The notes: generated by a model from the letters alone, not told the origin. Counted from the first letter of the stretch, positions 32,586 through 41,960 are shown. The stretch: DNA of 42,702 nt from Puniceicoccaceae bacterium (GCA_007695295.1 REEB01000262.1:1-42702), one strand, 5' to 3'. Numbers and translations are program-made.

Positions 32586-35069
32586 TCACCCCGCGTTGCG
32601 GCCCGTGCCAACAATGGCGATCTGCTCTTCGCTTTCCGGCCGGGCCTCCCGCAAGGTGTAGACGGTCAGGCCGCTGATGTTGCGGGGTTGCGACGGCAGC
32701 AGGAGGCTGAAGAGGTAGCCGGTCGAGAAGGTCACCACCGTGCCGACAAAGGTGAAGGCCCAGAAGGAAATGTCAGTGTAGTTCTGCAGGTAATACACTG
32801 AGACCATCCCGCAGGCCACGCCGAGGATCGCACCCCACTCGTGCGCCCGCTTCGTCAGCAGCCCAAGGGCGAAAAAACCTACAATGCCGTTGCTGATGAG
32901 ATTGGTCACCATCTGGGCCAGATCCCAGATTGAGGGCAGCTCGGACTGCGAGAGATAAAGGGCGGTGCCGGTGCCGACGATGCCGATGACGGCGGTCAGG
33001 ATCCGGCCGAGACGGGTTGCCGTCTGGTCCGTCATCTTGGGCCGGAAGCGGCGGGCGAAGTCTTCCATGCCGACGTTGGCCACCCCGCAGATGCTGCTGC
33101 TGATGGTCGACATCGTCGCCGCCAGGAGCGCTGCGATCACCAGCCCGGAAACCCCCGGCGGCAATTGCTGGGCGACGAAAAAGGGGAAGATCCCGTCGGT
33201 CTGCATGGTCGGGTCGAGCTGCTCGGGGCGCTGCCGGTAAAAGAGAAACAGGACCAGGCCAAGGGAGAAGAGGAGGATGTTGATCGGCACCGCCACCGCC
33301 AGTTGCGTCGCCACCGCGAGCTTGGTCTGCCGGAGATCCGGTGTGCACTGCACGCGCTGGACGAAGTTCTGGTCGCTGATGCCGCCGAGCGTCCCCAGCA
33401 CGGTTGTAATGAAGAGCAGGTACGCGGTCGGGTACGTCAGGTCCCAGCGCAGATCGAAGACCACCAGCTTGTCGAAGTGGCGCAGGGTTTCCCAAGTGTC
33501 GGCCGCGGGCGCATCGAGCCAATAGAGCGCCAGCGCCAGGCAGCCCACCACCGAAAGTACCATCACACCGCCCTGAATGGTATCCGTCCAGATAACGGCG
33601 GCGAGGCCGCCGAGGTAGGTGTAAATCGTCGTGACCACGCCCATGACCAGGATGCAGATCCAGATCTCGATGCCGGTGATGGCGGAGATGGCAATCGAGG
33701 GCAGAAGCATGACCGCGCCCATCCGCGCCCCCACCTGGGTGAAGCAGTAAATCGAAGCCGCCAGCATCCGTGCGGCCAACCCGAAGCGGCGCTCCAGGTA
33801 CTGCCCGGGCGTGGCGATGGCGAGCTTGCGCACCAACGGTGCGAGGATGAAGAGCGCGATCGGCAGGGCCATGACCGCATACAGACTGATCCCGAGGTAG
33901 GTGAGATCGGTGGAAAAGGATTTCCCCGGCATCGACATTAGGCTGATCGCGCTCGCCCCCGTCGCGAAGAGGCTCATCCCCGCGGCCCACCAAGGGATGG
34001 TGTTGCTGGCGCGGAAAAAGCTGTTCGTGTTCTTTTGCCGGCGCACGAAGTGGAAGCCGACCATGATCATGCCGCCGAGGTAGAGGAACACCATCGCATG
34101 GTCGAAGAGGCCGTATCCGGTTCTGGCAGGCAGCACCTCCATCGTGGTCGCCCGTATGCCATCGAGCACGTAAACCCCGGGACCGAAACCCAGCGCCGCC
34201 GGTGAGCGAAGCGGCCAGTCGGGTCCTTCGTCGAGTTCTACCCAGGTGCCGGTATACGTATGCAGCGCGAGCATGCGTGGGGCCTCGTCCGCCCAAGCGC
34301 CAAAAATAAAGATATGGGCATGACCGAAGGCGGCGGCGGTCGCGGCCCGCGGCCAATCCGGAGGCGCAGCCAGGCGGCGCCAGCCGTCGCGGGTTAGGTA
34401 GTCGGCCGCCCCATCAGAACCGGCCAAATAGAGCCGCTCCTGCGAGGCCATCAAGACCAAAGCCTCGCCCGGGTCGACGGGGGCCGGAGGAAGCACCTCC
34501 CACCCGCGCTCGGCAAACCGTAAATCAAGAGCCCAGAACCGGACTTCCCCCGTGTCGGTCCGTCCGCCCAACGTCACCACCGGCCCTTGGGCGACGCCGC
34601 CGGGATGCTCCACCGCCTCGGGCAGATCCGGCAGTGCCGCCACCGTGAGGGCTGCATCCGCCCGTGAAAGCAGGCGCACCTGCCGTGAAGGACCTTCCGC
34701 GGTCCGCCCACCGGCCACAATCAGTCCTTGCCCAGTGGATACAGCTACGGCCCCCGCGGGTGGATCTGCCAGGGAGCCCGCAAGTTCCCATGCCGAGGCT
34801 CCGTCGCGGAGCACATACACCGCCTCGGATATCCCGCCGTCGGGGTGACGCCCGCCGGCCACAATCCGGATTCCACTGTGCGCCCCCAGCGCGATCTCGG
34901 TCAGGTCGACCGGAAGGCCGGGTGCGGGGTGAAAGGCGAACCGCGCCGCCCTATCGACGGAAGCGCCCGCATCATCATCCATCCCCCAACCCGCCGGCAC
35001 CAGTACCGGCCCAAGTGCCAAGAGAAGCCAGCATAAGTACCGGCGGCTATTCACCTTGAGACGCGCCAT
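32586..35069 (-). CDS. Kelch-like propeller fused to sodium:solute symporter
   Basis: This 827-residue fusion has a signal or leading membrane segment (about 10-29), then an exported six-bladed Kelch-like propeller (about 40-310; GIRIVAGGRH, GLIVAGGRT, PVVTLGGRT, RLYLAGSDG, HIFIFGAW). From about 320 to 795 it is a sodium/solute symporter (SSS) with roughly 13 transmembrane helices; SLFATGASAISLMSMPG (about 366-382), TPGQYLERRFG and LLAATMSTISSSICGVANV are family hallmarks. Kelch propellers of this kind resemble sialic-acid mutarotases, so the domain may bind or mutarotate the sugar before uptake. ATG 35069 overlaps the upstream lyase stop (TGATG). The likely cargo is a lyase product such as unsaturated galacturonosyl-rhamnose; this is context only. 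Confidence 0.88.
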   Translation of the reverse strand: MARLKVNSRRYLCWLLLALGPVLVPAGWGMDDDAGASVDRAARFAFHPAPGLPVDLTEIALGAHSGIRIVAGGRHPDGGISEAVYVLRDGASAWELAGSLADPPAGAVAVSTGQGLIVAGGRTAEGPSRQVRLLSRADAALTVAALPDLPEAVEHPGGVAQGPVVTLGGRTDTGEVRFWALDLRFAERGWEVLPPAPVDPGEALVLMASQERLYLAGSDGAADYLTRDGWRRLAAPPDWPRAATAAAFGHAHIFIFGAWADEAPRMLALHTYTGTWVELDEGPDWPLRSPAALGFGPGVYVLDGIRATTMEVLPARTGYGLFDHAMVFLYLGGMIMVGFHFVRRQKNTNSFFRASNTIPWWAAGMSLFATGASAISLMSMPGKSFSTDLTYLGISLYAVMALPIALFILAPLVRKLAIATPGQYLERRFGLAARMLAASIYCFTQVGARMGAVMLLPSIAISAITGIEIWICILVMGVVTTIYTYLGGLAAVIWTDTIQGGVMVLSVVGCLALALYWLDAPAADTWETLRHFDKLVVFDLRWDLTYPTAYLLFITTVLGTLGGISDQNFVQRVQCTPDLRQTKLAVATQLAVAVPINILLFSLGLVLFLFYRQRPEQLDPTMQTDGIFPFFVAQQLPPGVSGLVIAALLAATMSTISSSICGVANVGMEDFARRFRPKMTDQTATRLGRILTAVIGIVGTGTALYLSQSELPSIWDLAQMVTNLISNGIVGFFALGLLTKRAHEWGAILGVACGMVSVYYLQNYTDISFWAFTFVGTVVTFSTGYLFSLLLPSQPRNISGLTVYTLREARPESEEQIAIVGTGRNAG

Positions 35070-37831
35070 CACTGCCTGCCCTCCGGTGCGTGATCGCCCG
35101 CCAGTGCCAGAACTTGGATCGCGGCCAGGCCCCACTGCGAGGATGCGTTGCAGGACATCCAAGGCGTCTCTTCGACGGGGTTGAGCACGGCCGGTCCTTC
35201 CTGCCGGTTGAACGCAGCCCGTTCCCGCAGGGGAAGTCCCGCGGCCGCCCCCAGAAATTCCTCCCAGGCGCGCCGCAGGAGGCGGGCGTCGTCGCGGCGC
35301 CGCCCGGCATAGGCGGTCAGTCGACTGTGGGCCTGCCCGAGATTGAGGCGGCCGAGACTGCGGCCGAGGCGGGCCTCCTGCTCCGATCCGCTCGCATTGA
35401 ACAACTCGCAATACTCCACCCAAGCCCGCTCGAAGCCCTCGTCGTCGACGAGATCGATGAGTTCCGCGGCGATCTCCACCAGGCCGAAGACCGCGCTCAG
35501 GTGCGAAACACCGATGCCGGGCTCGCCCGCGGGAGTGAAGGCCCCGCTGTGGGCGTTGAAGGTGGAATCCCGCGTGAAAAAGCCGTGCGGCAAGGCGCCG
35601 ATGGTGCGCATGGAAGAGACCAGTTTGTCCCGGATGATGGTGTCCCCGGTACGTTCCCACTCCGCCAGCCAGGCGGCCGCGAGCGACCCCCAGTCCGTGC
35701 CAAGACCGATGCTGAGACGCTCCGGGTCGGTCGAGGGCGGCGGTCCACGGCGAATCTTGCGGATCGGATCGAGCCGGGTGAAGGCATGGTCGGAATCGAC
35801 GAGGTCGCGCATCAGATCCCCCACCCGCTCGTCTGCGGTCAGAAAGTAGTAGATCCTCCGATACGCCGCAGTGCTGATCCGCACCTGCTTGGCGCTGCAG
35901 CCCCAGTGCTGAACGTTGTGGCGCGTGCCCAAGCCTTTGAACCGGCCGAGGTGGTAGACGTCCACCTCGCCGGTGTGGCGGGTCATCGCTTCCGCAAGCC
36001 GGAAGACGTCGGCCCGCCCCGAGCGGAGGTAGGCATACCAGAGCCAGAGGTCGGGCGAGAGTTCCGAATTCGCCCAGGCGAAGCCGCCCACGTCATAGCG
36101 CCAGACCTTCCGATCCGGGTCGTAACTGTGCATGAAATCCCCGTAGTCCCAGAATCCATACCAGCGGTGCTGTTCGACTTGGTTCATCCAGGAAGCGAGG
36201 AGTCGGTCGTGCATCGTTTCGATTCGCGCCTTGAGCGGATGGCCGCGGTCCGGCAGGCTCCAGGGGCCGAAGACGACGCACGCGTGCAGGTGCTCGGGAG
36301 CGGCCGCGAGCAGCGGCGGTGTCCTCACCGTCTCGGCCATGGCGGCAAACTGCTCCCGCGCCGGGGTCGCGTCGTGCACCCAGAGCATGAGTTCACTGGT
36401 ACGGGCCTTGCCGTGGGGGGTGCCGAAACCTTCTTCGTAATCCTCGTAGGTGATTTCGAGCCCCTCGAGTTCATCCCGGTGGGTTTCCATGCCCATGCCG
36501 TCGTGGTAAAAGCGCAGGTCCATCGGTGGGGCATCCGGCGCCCAAAGCCAAAGGGTTAGCCGGGCTTCCCCGGTATCCGCATTCCGGATATCAAGCTGGG
36601 TCGGATGGCGTTGCCAGAAATCCTTCATCCCCAGACTGAGCCCGCCGGAAATCCCGCCGATATAGGCCAAGCCCGAAGCACGCCGTCCCGCGCCGGCGGG
36701 AATCCAGCCGTGTCCGGCTTTGGTGCGCTTGCGGATTTGAAAGCCGTCCGCCGAGAGCTGGGCCAAGGTGAAATCCCCCCAGGCGGGTATCAGGTGCAGG
36801 CGATTGCCCACGCGGGGATCGAAGTCTTCCACCGGTCCTGTCGGGAGTCCGGCAACTTGGGCCTCCCGGACCGCGGCGCCGGGATCGCGGCGCAGCCCGG
36901 TCAGGCCGCGGACGGCTTCACCGAAAAGGCCGTCACCTTCCCCCGCGAAGCGTATGTGCCGGTCGTGCGGCTCGTCAGTCAGCGGCACCGAAAAGCGGAT
37001 GCCGAGACCACGGATAAAATCGCGGTGCTCATCGCCGTCATAGACGAAGGAATGCACCAGGCGGATGGAGGCGGCCCCGGCATAAAAGTAGAGACGCACC
37101 ACGAAGGGCAGCCAGGTGCGGTCCCCCTGCACGAGCCGGTGACTGCCTTCCAGCTTCACCACTGCCCGCACAGGCCCGTCCTGCTCCACCACCGTCCTGC
37201 TCAAGACGCTCTCACTGGCTTCCTGCCCGACCTTCCCCGACTCATCGGGATCGCCCTCCGCCAAGGCCACCAAGCGCCCGTCGCGGGCAATCTCACGACC
37301 GTCGCGAACGAGGCTTTCGATGAGTGCATTCCCGCTGCGTGGTATCCGAACCGTCATGACACCGATGTCGATTTCGATGCCATCGGGCCGCGTGCGCACC
37401 ACCACCGGCCTGCCCGCCGCCGCAGGGTTGGCTCCCGCCACCAGTTCCAGGGTCTCGGCCGAGCCCGCTTCCGCCGGGAGGGCATGAGCGGTCCATTTCA
37501 ACGAGCCGTCGGGCCAATAAGCGGTCGGCCAGCTCTGGAGCGGTAGTTCGCCACCCATGGGATCGCGAAGTCCGAAGGGAGTTCCGGGGGGATGGATGCC
37601 CTCCGGCCAGGAAACCCCCCAGGTGGTGCCGGGCCGCACCCGCGGGATGCCACCCTCCAGCCAGCGGAGTTGGGCACGATGGGATGAGACCGGGCCGGGA
37701 ACCGGCTCAGGGGACGGTTTGAAACTTTCCTCCATGGGTTGAGAGGCGGCTAGTTGACGCAGGGGGAGCGCCCCCGCGGCCAAGGCACCGACTTTGACAA
37801 ACTGGCGGCGGGATACGGAACGTATATTCAT
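35069..37831 (-). CDS. Tat-exported exo-rhamnogalacturonan lyase family protein (PcRGLX/YetA-like, PL26 type)
   Basis: This 920-residue protein has a twin-arginine signal (SRRQFVKVGALAAGA, residues 7-21) and is therefore exported folded. The N-terminal beta-sandwich (about 50-330) has the LRWLEGGIPRVRPGTTWGVSWPEG opening and SLKWTAHAL seen in the PcRGLX/YetA family. The large C-terminal part (about 530-910) is alpha/alpha-barrel-like, with HRWYGFWDYGDFMHSYD, WANSELSPDLWLWYAY, HVQHWG-type and GTDWGSLAAAWL motifs. Family members of polysaccharide lyase family 26 cut the rhamnogalacturonan-I backbone by elimination, releasing unsaturated galacturonosyl-rhamnose. It has a strong Shine-Dalgarno sequence, unusual in this window. 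It lies 72 bp after a Gfo/Idh/MocA gene and overlaps the symporter start by one base. Confidence 0.85.
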   Translation of the reverse strand: MNIRSVSRRQFVKVGALAAGALPLRQLAASQPMEESFKPSPEPVPGPVSSHRAQLRWLEGGIPRVRPGTTWGVSWPEGIHPPGTPFGLRDPMGGELPLQSWPTAYWPDGSLKWTAHALPAEAGSAETLELVAGANPAAAGRPVVVRTRPDGIEIDIGVMTVRIPRSGNALIESLVRDGREIARDGRLVALAEGDPDESGKVGQEASESVLSRTVVEQDGPVRAVVKLEGSHRLVQGDRTWLPFVVRLYFYAGAASIRLVHSFVYDGDEHRDFIRGLGIRFSVPLTDEPHDRHIRFAGEGDGLFGEAVRGLTGLRRDPGAAVREAQVAGLPTGPVEDFDPRVGNRLHLIPAWGDFTLAQLSADGFQIRKRTKAGHGWIPAGAGRRASGLAYIGGISGGLSLGMKDFWQRHPTQLDIRNADTGEARLTLWLWAPDAPPMDLRFYHDGMGMETHRDELEGLEITYEDYEEGFGTPHGKARTSELMLWVHDATPAREQFAAMAETVRTPPLLAAAPEHLHACVVFGPWSLPDRGHPLKARIETMHDRLLASWMNQVEQHRWYGFWDYGDFMHSYDPDRKVWRYDVGGFAWANSELSPDLWLWYAYLRSGRADVFRLAEAMTRHTGEVDVYHLGRFKGLGTRHNVQHWGCSAKQVRISTAAYRRIYYFLTADERVGDLMRDLVDSDHAFTRLDPIRKIRRGPPPSTDPERLSIGLGTDWGSLAAAWLAEWERTGDTIIRDKLVSSMRTIGALPHGFFTRDSTFNAHSGAFTPAGEPGIGVSHLSAVFGLVEIAAELIDLVDDEGFERAWVEYCELFNASGSEQEARLGRSLGRLNLGQAHSRLTAYAGRRRDDARLLRRAWEEFLGAAAGLPLRERAAFNRQEGPAVLNPVEETPWMSCNASSQWGLAAIQVLALAGDHAPEGRQ

Positions 37832-37840
37832 CTTTCCTCC
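37832..37840 (-). promoter_or_regulatory. Strong ribosome binding site of the lyase gene
   Basis: On the minus strand GGAGGAAAG stands immediately before ATG 37831. It is one of the few clear Shine-Dalgarno sequences in the window and fixes this start. Confidence 0.75.
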
Positions 37841-37903
37841 ATGGTTGGGTTCTCACCAGACAATCCGTATGGCATGGTGGGCGCAGGCACCGGGGACTCC
37901 CGG

Positions 37904-39157
37904 TCAGACCCTCGCATCACCGGGCAGAACTGTTCCAGAGACAGCCTCGGAAACCCGTGATGATGGCGCCAGCAACTCCGCCAAGCGGGGGAAAAACCAG
38001 TCTTCGAGTTTGCCCTGCCGGATGCCTTCGCCGACACACTCCCGCAGCCCGCGGATGGAGGGTACGACCAAGCCGTCCGGAGACGCCGGCTTCCACTCGA
38101 CCCGGTTCGCCTCGATGGGGCGGATGGAAGCGCGGGTGTGAACAGCTTCGATAAACGCGGTATGCGCCTCCGCCAGTTCGGTTCCACAGATAAAGACCGA
38201 GGGATCGCGCAACCGCCGGAGTACGGCGGAAAACATCGCCTGCCGGGAGGCCGCGGGACCACCCAGGATACGTTCCTCCGGCTCGGCGCCATTCGGGTAC
38301 AGGCAGCAGACTTTTTCATGGCGCCACTCGGCGGTGCCACTCTCACCCAGCACGGTGATTTCAGGCTCAAGCGGGTCCGCGCTGCAATGGCTGACAAAAA
38401 ACTCGAAATGCACGCCCTCGGGTGACCTTCCGGCAACAAAGCCCGTATCGAAGGTTTCGATGGCGTGAGCACGCCAGAGGCTGAGGCTCGTTGGCTCAAC
38501 CCGGGCCGACTTCCCGGGCTCCGCTCCAGCGAGAAAAAAGCTCAGGTTGACAAAGTGGGCGAAGGCATTGTTCAGCGGCGAATCCCGGACGGGTATGGTG
38601 TCGACCACGGACTTGCCGGCCCACGGGTTGCGTGCGTAGTAGGAGGCGGGCCGCGGCCACAACCCCACCATCCGCACCCGCCGCACTCGTCCGATGACCC
38701 CTGAGCAGAGCGCTTGCTTCAACCAATGGGTTTCCGCGCGGTACATGTCTTGGAATCCGACCGCCACCCAGCGGCCGAAAGAGCGTTCCGCATCCCGGAT
38801 GCGGCCCACCTCCGCCAGTGAGCCCGCGAGCGGCTTTTCGACCAACACATTCATCCCCGCTCGCAACGCCGCCACCGTCATCCGCGCATGCCACTGGATT
38901 CCTGTCGGGATCAGGCAGAGATCGATCCGGCCCGCCTCTTTGTCCATCATGTCTCCGTATTCCGGATACACCCGGGTCCCGAAGTCCTGCATCTCCCGAA
39001 GGGCGGTTTTCGCCTCGTCAGGGTTGATGACAACAGCCGCAGCCAGGCTGATCCGACCCTCCCGGACCGCCTTCCGGACAAATTGCCAGTACACCGAGCC
39101 GTAGCCGGTGACTCCGATAAGGGCAAGGCGGGGAGGTGGGCTCGACGGTTGGTACAT
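37904..39157 (-). CDS. Gfo/Idh/MocA family oxidoreductase (first gene of the pectin locus)
   Basis: This is a 417-residue NAD(P)-dependent oxidoreductase. The Rossmann opening is LALIGVTGYGSVYW (residues 11-24), where GVTGYG stands for the usual GxGxxG. VEKPLAGS with the catalytic Lys108 follows at 106-113. DTIPVRDSPLNNAFAHFVNL (about 188-207) is in the substrate domain. It is longer than the two paralogues at 3513-5717 and only distantly related to them. It starts the minus-strand six-gene block with the lyase 72 bp downstream. With ThuA at the other end of the block it may act on a keto-sugar or an unsaturated sugar derived from pectin (inference). No Shine-Dalgarno sequence is visible. Confidence 0.87.
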   Translation of the reverse strand: MYQPSSPPPRLALIGVTGYGSVYWQFVRKAVREGRISLAAAVVINPDEAKTALREMQDFGTRVYPEYGDMMDKEAGRIDLCLIPTGIQWHARMTVAALRAGMNVLVEKPLAGSLAEVGRIRDAERSFGRWVAVGFQDMYRAETHWLKQALCSGVIGRVRRVRMVGLWPRPASYYARNPWAGKSVVDTIPVRDSPLNNAFAHFVNLSFFLAGAEPGKSARVEPTSLSLWRAHAIETFDTGFVAGRSPEGVHFEFFVSHCSADPLEPEITVLGESGTAEWRHEKVCCLYPNGAEPEERILGGPAASRQAMFSAVLRRLRDPSVFICGTELAEAHTAFIEAVHTRASIRPIEANRVEWKPASPDGLVVPSIRGLRECVGEGIRQGKLEDWFFPRLAELLAPSSRVSEAVSGTVLPGDARV

Positions 39158-39270
39158 GAGGTGGAATGCGGGAGCAGCGGGCTACTATGATGTGGGTTTG
39201 ATGGCGGTGGCTTGGAAGCGTGGTCTTGGTCGGAAGCGGTTGTTATTCAGGATCAAGGTCAGGGACTTGA

Positions 39271-39299
39271 AAAGCCGCCGGGGAGATCCCGGCGGCTTT
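39271..39299 (-). terminator. Rho-independent terminator after the beta-strand surface-protein gene
   Basis: A perfect 12-bp stem (AAAGCCGCCGGG at 39271-39282, CCCGGCGGCTTT at 39288-39299) with loop GAGAT lies about 70 bases after the stop at 39371. On the minus strand the stem ends in TTT followed by TC, a short U tract. It also isolates the pectin operon promoter region from upstream transcription. Confidence 0.75.
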
Positions 39300-39370
39300 C
39301 GTCGTGTCATCCGGTCGGGCAGTCCTCGGTTTACGAGTTCAACCGTAAGGCGGAAGCGCGGTTCAGGGGA

Positions 39371-41803
39371 TCAATCCCGCTCGGCCACCACGCGCCAGAA
39401 GCCGCGGATCGCCTCGCCGATCTCGTCTGTGAAGGTGAGGTCCTCCCCGGTGCCGGATTGGGGGGGACCGATGGCCACATAGGGATCATTGAGCTGGTGG
39501 TCGGCAAAAGATTCAAGAGTGGGAACTACCAAGGTGGGCGGTATGATGGTGTCGCCGGAGAACGCATCGACCTGGCCGAGATTGGCGTTTTCCTTGGTGG
39601 CGATGGAGAACTCTCCATCCTGGTGGTTGGTATCAACCACGATCACAATGGTGACCAGCTCATTGGAACTGCCCCGGAGAAAGTCACCCAGAGGGACGAG
39701 GTCGGGATCGGTGGTGTAGGTGACACCTGAGCCCATGTTACCCAGAGACATCACTCCGAGCTGGGTGACGGCGGCGGTGTTGAAGTTCACCTCGCCGAAA
39801 CCGGCTGGTTGAAAAGCACCGAAGTTGTTATAGGTAATGCCGCCTTCACCGGACTCAATCCAATTGTCGAGCGTCTCATCAGTCACCCCGTAGAAGGCGA
39901 AATCACGGGTGCGGTTGGCCAAGGGGAAGAACACGCTGATGGTGGCTTCATCCAGAAGATGGTCCTCATCAAGTTCGGAGATATCGAAGCGAATGACGGC
40001 GATCTGCTGGCGGGTGCCGAAGAAGTTCCGGAGGTTCATAGTCCCGTTGGCGCCGTAGTTGGTGTCGGGATCGCGGATGGTGTCGGTGCCGACATCGGCG
40101 TCCGCTCCATTGCCGTCGGCGGTCGTGACCCGCGTGTGCATGATGGTGGGCACGCCGGGCGTGTTGGAACGTTCGACCCGATAAGCATAACCTTCGACGG
40201 ACGGCACCGTCATCAAGACTTGGTCGCCATCACGAACGAGGCTGCTGATGAGGACGTCGATTGCGACCGGCGGTGGCTCACCGTCGATGCCGGGAACAAC
40301 GGTGCCGTTGTTCTCCCATCCCTCGGGCAGGACCGCGTAGGATCCGGAGTAATCGAAGGTGCCATTGTTCACGAAGGTGCCTTCCACTTCCAGAAAGGCC
40401 CCGTTTTGGATCCGCAGGGTGCCGTTGTTGACAAAGTCGCCCGCAACTTGGAGCCGCCCCGCCGAGCCTGCGATGACGATCTCACCGTCATTGGTCACGT
40501 TGCCGGTGATGGAGCCTCGGCCGGTCAGGCTGCCTCCGGAGAGGACATTCATGCCTGCAATCGTAAGAGTGGCGCCGGAAAGATGGATTTCCGCACCATT
40601 GTGAACGGTCATCCCGTGGTTGGGAGAGGCGACGATGCGGTTGAACTGGAGCACGCCTTCGAAAACCGCGGTGGCGCCGCCGTAGGTGGCATTGGCGTCG
40701 ACGATGACCCGGCCCGGGCCGTGCTTGCTGAGGGTCCGGGTGCCGGCCTGCGCGTTGAGGGCGCCTCCGGGGCTGAGGATGAGATCACCCTGGGTGTTGT
40801 ACTGGAAAAGCTGAAGCCCGCCGGAAGTGTTGCTGGCGCGGATAAACCCAGGACCGCCAAGGCGGACATTCTGTGCGCCCACGTTTTCCGTGACCAGCAC
40901 AGAGGATACCGTAATAGTGCGTCCTCCCGCTGCGGTATCAACCAGCCACTCGTCAAAATTCGGATTGTGGGTATTGAAACGAAGATTGAAGACGCCTCGG
41001 TTTCCGGGAGCGCGCCCGCCGTAGGAGGAGGTCTCCGTGAAGTCCATCAGGAAGGTGAAAGCGGCGGCGTCACCGGGGAGATTGGGCAGGGTCAGGGGCG
41101 ACTCCGGATCTTCGGGATCCTCAGGAAAGATCCCGGGATTGGGTGTGTAGGAACCGGGAACCACTTCCATGCCGGGCAGAACCCGCGCGTTGAGAAAATT
41201 GTCCTCGAGGGCGGCGAAGTCGGTCCGGTTATGGATGGCGTAGAGCTGGGACCCGGCATTGATGAAGCCTCCCTCCAACCAATCCGTGATACCTGTATAA
41301 ATAACATTGCCGGTCGGCTCGATCTCAAACTCCAACCCGACTGCTCCGCGACGGGAAAGGTTGTTGATCCTGAGGGTGCGGCCGGAGGCCACTTTGATTT
41401 TTTGTGATTCCAAAAAGTCAATCGTGCTTCCGATGGTGAGATCCGCGGTGGCTTCGCTCAAGTCGATGCCGCCTGAGCCGAGGATGAGCGTACCACCGCT
41501 GATGGTGACGTTGCCGCCGGGATTGAGAATCCGGACACCACGCCAGCCCACGTCGCCTCCCAGGGGCGAGGCGTTGGGGCCGGTGACCCGATTGTCATAA
41601 ACGGCGATGGTATCGGCATCGGCCACCACGCCGTCCACCCAGGAATCCGCTGTGTTAAGCGACTGGGTGTTGTTGGCTTTGAAGGTGAATTGGGCGGAAA
41701 GGGCCGGGGCGAAACCGAGGGCAGCGCCAAGGGTCAGCCCGAGGGCGAGGCGTCTGGTCTGCAACAGACGTTGTGTCTTGGAGGAGGTGGTGGTTTTGTT
41801 CAT
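39371..41803 (-). CDS. Autotransporter-associated beta-strand surface protein with nested DNRLRE domain
   Basis: This 810-residue exported protein has a long signal peptide (about 1-37, cut after LSA). Residues about 40-500 are a beta-helix-like passenger with repetitive ISGGTLILGSGGID, TLSKHGPGRVIVDANATYGGATAVFEG-type strands and NNGT turns (autotransporter-associated beta-strand type). From about 512 to the end is the surface module (GYAYRVERSNTPG ... YVAIGPPQSGTGEDLTFTD ... GFWRVV). It is split by about 205 residues (554-760) that look like a DNRLRE/CBM96-type carbohydrate-binding domain (DTNYGANGTMNLRNF, IAVIRFDISEL, GGITYNNF, LVTIVIVVDT). No barrel domain and no PEP-CTERM signal are seen, so it is not a classic autotransporter. 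It ends at a strong terminator. Confidence 0.85.
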   Translation of the reverse strand: MNKTTTSSKTQRLLQTRRLALGLTLGAALGFAPALSAQFTFKANNTQSLNTADSWVDGVVADADTIAVYDNRVTGPNASPLGGDVGWRGVRILNPGGNVTISGGTLILGSGGIDLSEATADLTIGSTIDFLESQKIKVASGRTLRINNLSRRGAVGLEFEIEPTGNVIYTGITDWLEGGFINAGSQLYAIHNRTDFAALEDNFLNARVLPGMEVVPGSYTPNPGIFPEDPEDPESPLTLPNLPGDAAAFTFLMDFTETSSYGGRAPGNRGVFNLRFNTHNPNFDEWLVDTAAGGRTITVSSVLVTENVGAQNVRLGGPGFIRASNTSGGLQLFQYNTQGDLILSPGGALNAQAGTRTLSKHGPGRVIVDANATYGGATAVFEGVLQFNRIVASPNHGMTVHNGAEIHLSGATLTIAGMNVLSGGSLTGRGSITGNVTNDGEIVIAGSAGRLQVAGDFVNNGTLRIQNGAFLEVEGTFVNNGTFDYSGSYAVLPEGWENNGTVVPGIDGEPPPVAIDVLISSLVRDGDQVLMTVPSVEGYAYRVERSNTPGVPTIMHTRVTTADGNGADADVGTDTIRDPDTNYGANGTMNLRNFFGTRQQIAVIRFDISELDEDHLLDEATISVFFPLANRTRDFAFYGVTDETLDNWIESGEGGITYNNFGAFQPAGFGEVNFNTAAVTQLGVMSLGNMGSGVTYTTDPDLVPLGDFLRGSSNELVTIVIVVDTNHQDGEFSIATKENANLGQVDAFSGDTIIPPTLVVPTLESFADHQLNDPYVAIGPPQSGTGEDLTFTDEIGEAIRGFWRVVAERD

Positions 41804-41960
41804 GGAGAGTTTCGGAATGAGGCCGGAGAGCTGACTACTTTCCGGAGCGGGGTGGTTTGGAAATGGGACGTGAATGGGTGGCGCGACTTCCGGCTTGTCT
41901 CTGGCCTATCGAAGTCAGCACCAGCGCAGTCCGGAGGGCGATAACTTTGTAGGTTTACTG

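Noticed and set aside
39371-41803. Classic type V autotransporter
   Set aside because: Only the beta-strand passenger type is present. There is no C-terminal barrel, and the protein ends in a soluble surface module.
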